Positions 5,501 to 9,994 of a DNA stretch of 9,994 nucleotides are shown piece by piece. The DNA comes from Candidatus Babelota bacterium. Its GTDB lineage: Bacteria > JAGOBX01. Positions within the stretch are counted from its first letter, which is position 1. Each line of letters starts with the position of its first letter. Both the position numbers and the translations under genes were made by a program. The notes under the pieces are model-generated. The model saw only the letters and a list, made by a program, of their open reading frames with translations. It had not been told where the DNA came from and ran no database searches. The stretch spans positions 1-9,994 of the forward strand of contig JAGOBX010000093.1 in NCBI GenBank assembly GCA_017999075.1, read 5' to 3'.

Positions 5501-6679
5501 ATGAAGTTTGACGAATTAATTAAAATTATTGAAGATACAAGCAGCCGGTTACAAAAACGGGCATTGACATCTGTAAATCAATTACTTGTTATTCGTAATT
5601 GGTTGATTGGATGTTATATTGTCGAATATGAACAAAAAGGAGCAGACAGGTCAAAATACGGTGAAAAATTACTTGAGAATCTTTCTTCAGAATTGAAAAA
5701 GAAAAAAATTAAAGGTATGTCGTTTACGAATCTTAAAATTTTTCGTCAATTTTACTTGATATACCCGCAAATTATTAAGATATTATCCGAAAAAAAAATT
5801 AGTCAGCCACTGGCTGACAAATTTATGAATGCAATTTATCAGGCATTGCCTGATGAATTTGGGATCTCAATTAGTCAGCCGCCGGCTGACAAATCAGGAA
5901 ATTCAATTCTTCAGCCATTGGCTGAAGAATTAGAAAAAAAACGAACTCACGTAAAACAATATATCGAACCAGCCCTTTTGTTTACTCATCTGTCATTTAG
6001 GCATTTTACCGAACTGATTAAAGTTGATGACGCATTGAAGCGAGCATTTTATGAAAATGAAGCAATAAAAGGTAACTGGAGTTCCAGGCAACTAAAGCGG
6101 CAAATTGAATCATTACTTTTTGAGCGTATTGGGCTATCAAAAAACAAAACGCAATTATTAAAATCTATAGAAAAAACAAAAGAGATTGTATCTGTTGAAG
6201 ATACGATAAAAGACCCTTATGTATTGGAATTTACAGGGTTCAAAGAATTACCGGCGTATTCTGAAAGTGATCTTGAATCTGCACTGCTTGATAAAATTCA
6301 GGATTTTCTTATTGAACTCGGTCATGGGTTCTGCTTTGAAGCTCGTCAAAAAAGAATAACCATTGATAATGAACACGACAGAATTGATCTTGTGTTTTAT
6401 CACAGAATTTTAAAATGTCATGTCTTGATAGATCTGAAAGTAAGAGCTTTTCAGCATGCAGACGCAGGACAAATGAATTTTTATTTGAATTATTATAAAA
6501 AAAATATGATGGCGAAAAATGATAATCCGCCTGTCGGTATAATTATGTGCACAAACAAAGATAATGCAAAAGTTGAATATACTACCACAGGAATAGATAA
6601 TAAAATGTTTGTATCTAAATATCTCGTCGAACTGCCGAAAAAAGAAGAATTGGAAAAACTTATTGAATTAAAGGATTAA
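5501..6679 (+). CDS. DUF1016/YhcG family PD-(D/E)XK nuclease-fold protein
   Basis: A 392-residue protein of the YhcG/DUF1016 family, which often sits beside type I restriction genes. The N-terminal helical domain spans about 1-180 (QLLVIRNWLIGCYIVEYEQ at 27-45, MSFTNLKIFRQFYLIYP at 73-89) and continues through FTHLSFRHFTELI. The GNWSSRQLKRQIESLLFERIGLSKNK region (191-216) leads into the C-terminal nuclease domain. There FEARQKRI (279-286), D296 in DRIDLVFY, D311-L-K313 and GQMNFYLNYY form the expected PD-(D/E)XK-like set, with Asp in place of Glu in the D/E-x-K motif, which the family allows. Residues 101-148 are a four-fold 12-residue repeat encoded by palindromic DNA (listed separately). 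The stop codon TAA lies inside the TTAACCACGAAC start of R1 copy D, so the repeat supplies the end of the gene. The function of the family is not settled; a nuclease role with the methylase is inferred. Confidence 0.88.
   Translation: MKFDELIKIIEDTSSRLQKRALTSVNQLLVIRNWLIGCYIVEYEQKGADRSKYGEKLLENLSSELKKKKIKGMSFTNLKIFRQFYLIYPQIIKILSEKKISQPLADKFMNAIYQALPDEFGISISQPPADKSGNSILQPLAEELEKKRTHVKQYIEPALLFTHLSFRHFTELIKVDDALKRAFYENEAIKGNWSSRQLKRQIESLLFERIGLSKNKTQLLKSIEKTKEIVSVEDTIKDPYVLEFTGFKELPAYSESDLESALLDKIQDFLIELGHGFCFEARQKRITIDNEHDRIDLVFYHRILKCHVLIDLKVRAFQHADAGQMNFYLNYYKKNMMAKNDNPPVGIIMCTNKDNAKVEYTTTGIDNKMFVSKYLVELPKKEELEKLIELKD
5802..5931 (+). repeat. Four coding palindromes at exact 36-bp pitch
   Basis: Perfect 17-bp palindromes (8-bp arms, one central base) are centred on 5810, 5846, 5882 and 5918. 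Their left arms are GTCAGCCA, ATCAGGCA, GTCAGCCG and TTCAGCCA, and each right arm is the exact complement. The fourth extends to 12-bp arms (5905-5931). They encode four 12-residue units beginning S101, Y113, S125 and L137, with the pattern x-Q-[PA]-[LP]-[AP]-[DE]-[KE]. Confidence 0.95.
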
Positions 6680-6712
6680 CCACGAACAACACGACGGACA
6701 CGAACGAATAAA
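6678..6712 (+). repeat. R1 repeat, copy D (right arm)
   Basis: CACGAAC at 6681, a damaged middle unit CACGACGG at 6690, and CACGAAC at 6699, then GAATAAAG. No left arm is present; the repeat is fused to the 3' end of the DUF1016 gene and provides its stop codon. Confidence 0.8.
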
Positions 6713-6746
6713 GTTGAGAGTTAAGAATTAAGAGTTAAAAGTTGAG
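6713..6746 (+). repeat. R2 low-complexity repeat after R1 copy D
   Basis: GTTGAGAGTTAAGAATTAAG then AGTTAAAAGTTGAG. It sits between R1 copy D and the second hsdS-type leader. Confidence 0.65.
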
Positions 6747-6754
6747 AAAAAATA

Positions 6755-6871
6755 AAATGTTATTGAATATTTGAGGTTATTATGAAATTTAAAAAATTAC
6801 CGGATGGCTGGGAAGAAAAATTTAACCACGAACAACACGAACAGACACGAACGAATAAAGTTAGGAGTTGA
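6755..6871 (+). pseudogene. Truncated hsdS start interrupted by R1
   Basis: The leader AAAATGTTATTGAATATTT and GAGGTTATTATGAAATT precede an ATG at 6782. It reads MKFKKLPDGWEEK, closely matching the intact hsdS start MKIKKIPVGWEEK at 6929. After codon 13 the frame enters R1 copy D2 and is translated as repeat-derived residues until TGA at 6869-6871. This is a 5' stump of an hsdS gene whose body has been lost at the repeat. The parallel with the stump at 5330 argues against chance. Confidence 0.8.
6822..6860 (+). repeat. R1 repeat, copy D2 (right arm, inside hsdS stump)
   Basis: TTAACCACGAAC begins at 6822. CACGAAC units start at 6827, 6836 and 6846 (pitch 9 then 10), then GAATAAAG. No left arm. 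Confidence 0.85.
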
Positions 6872-6894
6872 GAGTTAAGAGTTAAAGGTTGAGA
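6860..6894 (+). repeat. R2 low-complexity repeat before hsdS
   Basis: GTTAGGAGTTGAGAGTTAAG then AGTTAAAGGTTGAG. It leads directly into the leader of the intact hsdS. Confidence 0.65.
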
Positions 6895-6928
6895 AAAATT
6901 AAAATGTTATTGATTACTTGAGGTTATT

Positions 6929-8155
6929 ATGAAAATTAAAAAAATACCCGTTGGCTGGGAAGAAAAAAAAATAGATGAACTGAATATCAGCATTATTGAT
7001 GGAGATAGAGGAAAAAATTATCCGAATGAAAAAGATTTTTATGATAATGAATTTTGTTTATTTCTAACTGCTAAAAATGTAACGATTAATGGTTTTAAAT
7101 TTTATGAATGTCAATATATTACAAAAGAAAAAGATTCAAAATTAAATAATGGAAAATTACAAAAAAACGATATTGTTTTAACTACTCGAGGAACAATCGG
7201 AAACTTTGCATATTACAATGAAAGTATTACATATGAAAATATTAGAATCAATTCTGGAATGGTTATAATAAGAAATAAAGAAAAATTATTTACTAATTAT
7301 TTATACTTTTTTTTAAGATCATTTATTATAAAATCGCAAATTAAAAAAGTTGTTTTTGGAAGTGCGCAAGCACAATTAACAGTTCAAATTATTAAAACTT
7401 TAAAAATTCTTTATCCGAAAAATTTGATAGAACAGCAAAAAATCGCTGAAATATTATCAACATGGGACGAAGGAATTGAAAAAATTGAAAAATTGATTGA
7501 GTCAAAACAGAAATTGAAAAAAGGAATAATGCAAAAAATTTTTTCAGTTAAAAGTGAAAAGTTAAGAGTTAAGAGTTTTAATATTAAAATGCAGAAACTA
7601 AAAAATTACATTAAAGAAATTTCAATAAAAAATCGCGGTTCGAAAATATCAACTGTTTTAAGCGTTACAAATTCCAATGGGTTTATAAACCAGGAAGACC
7701 AGTTTGAAAGAAAAGTTGCCAGTAAAGATTTGTCAAATTATAAAATAGTAAAAAAAGGACAGTTTGCTTATAATCCTTCGCGAATAAATGTTGGCTCAAT
7801 AGATTTGCTCGAATCTTTTGAAGAAGGAATTGTCAGTCCGATATATGTAGCATTTGAAACTAAAGAAGAAGAATTATCAAAATATTATTTTAAATATTTT
7901 TTGCAAACAAATTTATTTAAACAACAAATGAAAAAATATTTTGCTGGTAGTGTGCGGGAAAGTTTAACTTTTTCAGGACTATCATTCATTAAAATACCAT
8001 TAGCAGATATAAATAAACAAAAATATTATGTAAATATTTTATTAACAATCGATAAAGAAATAGATTTGTTAAATAAACAGTTGTCATTATTCAACAATCA
8101 GAAAAAAGGACTGATGCAGGTATTATTAACAGGAAATATTAGAGTGAAAATTTAA
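6929..8155 (+). CDS. hsdS: Type I restriction-modification specificity subunit, two-domain
   Basis: A 408-residue S subunit, which chooses the bipartite DNA target for HsdM (and HsdR). Target-recognition domain 1 spans about 1-165 (GWEEKKIDEL start, LQKNDIVLTTRGTIGNFAYY, ending LKILYPKNLIEQQKIA). The first conserved helical region is about 166-206 (LSTWDEGIEKIEKLIESKQK, GIMQKIFS). Domain 2 spans about 221-365, and the terminal helix ends in KKGLMQVLLTGNIRVKI, a typical HsdS C-terminus. Residues 207-216 (VKSEKLRVKS), between the halves, are encoded by an R2 repeat. The ATG follows GAGG with good spacing. This is a second specificity protein besides the half-S at 2998, so one HsdM may be served by two readers, or this S may belong to a partner outside the window. 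Codon composition is very AT-rich compared with hsdM. Confidence 0.92.
   Translation: MKIKKIPVGWEEKKIDELNISIIDGDRGKNYPNEKDFYDNEFCLFLTAKNVTINGFKFYECQYITKEKDSKLNNGKLQKNDIVLTTRGTIGNFAYYNESITYENIRINSGMVIIRNKEKLFTNYLYFFLRSFIIKSQIKKVVFGSAQAQLTVQIIKTLKILYPKNLIEQQKIAEILSTWDEGIEKIEKLIESKQKLKKGIMQKIFSVKSEKLRVKSFNIKMQKLKNYIKEISIKNRGSKISTVLSVTNSNGFINQEDQFERKVASKDLSNYKIVKKGQFAYNPSRINVGSIDLLESFEEGIVSPIYVAFETKEEELSKYYFKYFLQTNLFKQQMKKYFAGSVRESLTFSGLSFIKIPLADINKQKYYVNILLTIDKEIDLLNKQLSLFNNQKKGLMQVLLTGNIRVKI
7546..7577 (+). repeat. R2 repeat inside hsdS coding sequence
   Basis: The run of GTTAAAAGTG, AAAAGTTAAG and AGTTAAGAGTT codes for residues 207-216 in frame. Bases 7546-7565 match 5267-5286 exactly over 20 nt. 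Confidence 0.85.
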
Positions 8156-8156
8156 T

Positions 8157-8225
8157 GTTCGTGCCTGTTAGTGCCTGTTCGTGGCAAAAAATAATTAACC
8201 ACGAACAACACGAACGAACACGAAC
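8157..8225 (+). repeat. R1 repeat, copy E (both arms)
   Basis: The left arm has GTTCGTG at 8157, GTTAGTG at 8167 and GTTCGTG at 8177 (10-bp pitch). An A-rich loop follows. The right arm has CACGAAC at 8200, 8209 and 8219. It starts one base after the hsdS stop and is the best-paired copy, since two left units have C rather than A at the fourth base. Confidence 0.88.
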
Positions 8226-8245
8226 AAAAAAACGAGGTGGTTATA

Positions 8246-8620
8246 ATGGATTTGATTTTTAAAGACGAATATAACGATATTATGAAAGCGTGTTTAGAAG
8301 TAAAAAATGAATTAGGAATTGGGTTTTTAGAAAAAGTTTATGAAAACGCTTTGAAAATAGAATTGGAGTCAATGGGTTATACAGTCAAACAGCAGCATCC
8401 AATCAGCGTATTATACAAAAATAACATTGTCGGCGAATATTTTGCTGATTTGGTTATTAACGATAAAATAATTATTGAATTAAAATGTTCGAAAAAAATA
8501 TCCGATATAGACAAAGCGCAGCTTATACATTATTTAAAATCAACAGGAATAAAATTAGGAGTTTTGATAAATTTTAATAAAGAAACCAATCACTTTGAAA
8601 TCGAACGATATGTATATTAA
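8246..8620 (+). CDS. GxxExxY family PD-(D/E)XK-fold protein
   Basis: A 124-residue protein of the GxxExxY family (function unknown). The signature is G26-x-x-E29-x-x-Y32 in GIGFLEKVYENAL. A PD-(D/E)XK-like core follows: D68 in YFADLVIND and E78-L-K80 in IIIELKCSKK, then KAQLIHYLKSTGIKLGVLINF, the usual C-terminal block. I choose the ATG at 8246 because AGGTGG lies 5-6 bases upstream; a GTG at 8237 would add three residues but has no ribosome site. Length is normal for the family. The gene is bracketed by R1 copies E and F in direct orientation, 15-20 bp from its start and immediately after its stop, as if it were a cassette. A nuclease role is suggested by the fold only. Confidence 0.9.
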   Translation: MDLIFKDEYNDIMKACLEVKNELGIGFLEKVYENALKIELESMGYTVKQQHPISVLYKNNIVGEYFADLVINDKIIIELKCSKKISDIDKAQLIHYLKSTGIKLGVLINFNKETNHFEIERYVY

Positions 8621-8663
8621 CGTGGCAAAAATTAGCCACGAACTTTCACGAACGAACACGAAC
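8621..8663 (+). repeat. R1 repeat, copy F
   Basis: Short left arm CGTGGC (8621-8626), A-rich loop, GCCACG (8635-8640). CACGAAC starts at 8637, 8647 and 8657, an exact 10-bp pitch. It begins directly after the GxxExxY stop codon. Confidence 0.88.
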
Positions 8664-8679
8664 ATTAAGGAAGTAAAAA

Positions 8680-9994
8680 ATGAGTTTTAAAAATTTTAAT
8701 TGGAATAATATTAGACCAATTAATGGAGATGTTAAAATAGGTTTTGAAGAACTATGTTGCCAGCTAGCATACTATGAAAAAATGCCTATCGGCTCAATAT
8801 ATACTCGAAAAGGAACTCCTGACGGAGGAGTAGAATGTTTTTGGAAATTATCGGATAACTCAGAAATTTGTTATCAAGCTAAATTTTTTATAAATTCCCC
8901 TACAAATTCAGAATGGTGTCAAATAAAAAAATCTTTATATGAAGCAGTAAATAATCACCAAAATTTAACTCAATATATAGTTTGTTTACCACTCAATTTT
9001 TCTGATGGAAGTAAAACAAAAACGAAAAATCAAAAAACGGCTTTAGATAAATGGAATGAATATATAAAAAAATGGGAAGCGGATATAAAAATTAAATTTA
9101 AAAAGAAAATCAGAATTTCATATTGGGGTGAAACTGAAATAATTGATAGACTTTCAAAACCTGAACATCGAGGTAGATATTATTTTTGGTTTAACAAGGA
9201 CTTGTTTACTAATGAATGGTTTAATAATTTTTTTAATGAAACAAAAGCAAATGTTGGAGCTCGATATTCACCGGAAATAAATATAACTCTGCCAATTAAT
9301 AAAGTTTTTGACACTCTATTAAGAAATGATACTTTATTTTTTGAAATAAGAAAATTGAGAGCTGAATTATTAAAACAAAAACAAGAACTTAATTTTAAAG
9401 ATAAATTAATTAAAAGTAAAGAAGAATTATTATGTTTACATAAGAAAACAGATGCTCTAATAGATTATTTAAATGAATATATTTCTGGTAAATTTGTCTA
9501 TATAGATATAACTAAAATAGTCTCTTTAATTAGCGATATTATTACTCAGTCAAATAAATTAAATGAAATAATTAATCAGACTAAAAATGAATATAAGGAA
9601 AAAAATGATTATGAATATAAGCTTCATTCGATAAATAAATTTCGACGAAAACTATATGAAATTGAAAATTTTTTTAAACAAAATCATATTAATCTTATTA
9701 ATCAACCTTTTTTATTAATATGCGGCGATGCAGGTCAAGGGAAAACGCACTTATTTTGTGAGATAATCAGTCGACAGATTTTATCTGGAAAGCCGGCATT
9801 GTTATTTTTGGGTATGAATTTTAAAAATAATGATCCGTGGAAGCAAATGTTGGATAGAATAGGATTAAACTGTTCTCGTGAGGAATTTTTAGGTGCATTA
9901 AACGCTTTAGATCAATTATCTAACCAAAGATGTCTAATTTTAATTGATGCTCTTAATGAAAGTGAAGAAAGACATTTTTGGAAAACTTATATTG
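8680..9994 (+). CDS. Avs-like STAND NTPase with N-terminal nuclease domain (runs off right edge)
   Basis: At least 438 residues; the frame is open to the right edge. The N-terminal domain (about 1-200) has GFEELCCQLA (21-30), RKGTPDGGVECFW (43-55, D48 and E52) and Q66-A-K68. This is a Mrr/Cap4-like PD-(D/E)XK arrangement used as effector in several defense NTPases. It ends with SYWGETEI and GRYYFWFNKDLF. A long helical, probably coiled-coil segment (about 225-330) follows. Then comes the STAND ATPase: Walker A GDAGQGKT (349-356) and Walker B LILIDALNE (419-427). The D-A-L-N-E form is typical of STAND proteins. In the AVAST/Avs anti-phage families such proteins sense a phage protein through a C-terminal repeat domain, oligomerise and activate the nuclease; that sensor would be beyond the window. 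The ATG is supported by AAGGAAG six bases upstream. Which Avs type it is cannot be said without the C-terminus. Confidence 0.85.
   Translation, partial: MSFKNFNWNNIRPINGDVKIGFEELCCQLAYYEKMPIGSIYTRKGTPDGGVECFWKLSDNSEICYQAKFFINSPTNSEWCQIKKSLYEAVNNHQNLTQYIVCLPLNFSDGSKTKTKNQKTALDKWNEYIKKWEADIKIKFKKKIRISYWGETEIIDRLSKPEHRGRYYFWFNKDLFTNEWFNNFFNETKANVGARYSPEINITLPINKVFDTLLRNDTLFFEIRKLRAELLKQKQELNFKDKLIKSKEELLCLHKKTDALIDYLNEYISGKFVYIDITKIVSLISDIITQSNKLNEIINQTKNEYKEKNDYEYKLHSINKFRRKLYEIENFFKQNHINLINQPFLLICGDAGQGKTHLFCEIISRQILSGKPALLFLGMNFKNNDPWKQMLDRIGLNCSREEFLGALNALDQLSNQRCLILIDALNESEERHFWKTYI

Noticed and set aside
5802-5931. Coding palindromes as transcription terminators
   Set aside because: They lie in the middle of an intact gene and no T-tract follows any of them.
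2998-8155. Phase-variable hsdS inversion system
   Set aside because: All S-like genes and repeats point in the same direction, no inverted copies of recognition-domain DNA are seen, and no recombinase gene is present. Deletion or exchange at direct repeats fits better.
5067-8663. R1 repeats as integron attC sites or a CRISPR array
   Set aside because: There is no integrase, the heptamers GTTAGTG/CACGAAC do not fit the attC core GTTRRRY, and spacing between copies is gene-sized and irregular. Short units inside R1 are separated by only 2-3 bases, so there are no spacers.

Overview
The window comes from an AT-rich bacterium with standard-code genes. It shows near-consensus sigma-70 type promoters (TTGACA, 17 bp, TATAAT or TATATT) and some TTG starts. 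The lineage cannot be fixed from the sequence. A conserved housekeeping gene, the 5' end of pnp (polynucleotide phosphorylase), runs off the left edge on the minus strand. Everything else reads on the plus strand and looks like accessory DNA: a membrane protein, an orphan immunity-type protein and then a defense island.

Layout. 1-425: pnp 5' part (minus), with its promoter at 495-523. 426-827: non-coding. 828-1718: polytopic membrane protein with a DUF5808-like start and a YhfC-like, apparently degenerate, intramembrane-protease fold. 1967-2512: Imm5-like putative immunity protein. About 2513-2925: AT-rich stretch with a doubtful Lys-rich ORF. A strong promoter at 2926-2954 then opens the restriction-modification block: a half-size specificity subunit (2998-3573), hsdM overlapping it by 4 bp (3570-5066), a DUF1016/YhcG PD-(D/E)XK nuclease (5501-6679), a full two-domain hsdS (6929-8155), a GxxExxY protein (8246-8620), and the first 438 codons of an Avs-like STAND NTPase with an N-terminal nuclease domain (8680 to the edge). 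No hsdR is visible.

From the end of hsdM to the start of the STAND gene, every gene boundary carries the same-orientation repeat, called R1 here. Its right arm is three CACGAAC heptamers, usually at 10-bp pitch. In some copies an inverted GTTAGTG/GTTCGTG array precedes it across an A-rich loop. R1 is often followed by a GAGTTAAAAGTT-type low-complexity repeat (R2). It is then followed either by an hsdS translation leader (GAGGTTATTATGAAA) or by a GTGTC...GACAC hairpin leading to the DUF1016 gene. Two hsdS leaders (ATG at 5330 and 6782) and one hairpin leader (5141) have lost their genes and are cut off at R1. The region therefore looks like an array whose members were duplicated, deleted or exchanged at these repeats. 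A 20-nt piece of R2 also lies inside hsdS and encodes the linker between its two target-recognition halves.

The most striking signal is inside the DUF1016 gene. Four perfect 17-bp palindromes are centred exactly 36 bp apart. The differences between copies fall in symmetrical pairs, so base pairing is kept while the encoded amino acids change (for example P-x-A becomes A-x-P).

How the genes may work together (inference): HsdM with one or both S proteins would modify host DNA. The DUF1016 nuclease, the missing HsdR or both would act on unmodified DNA. The Avs-like protein would be an independent anti-phage sensor with its own nuclease.
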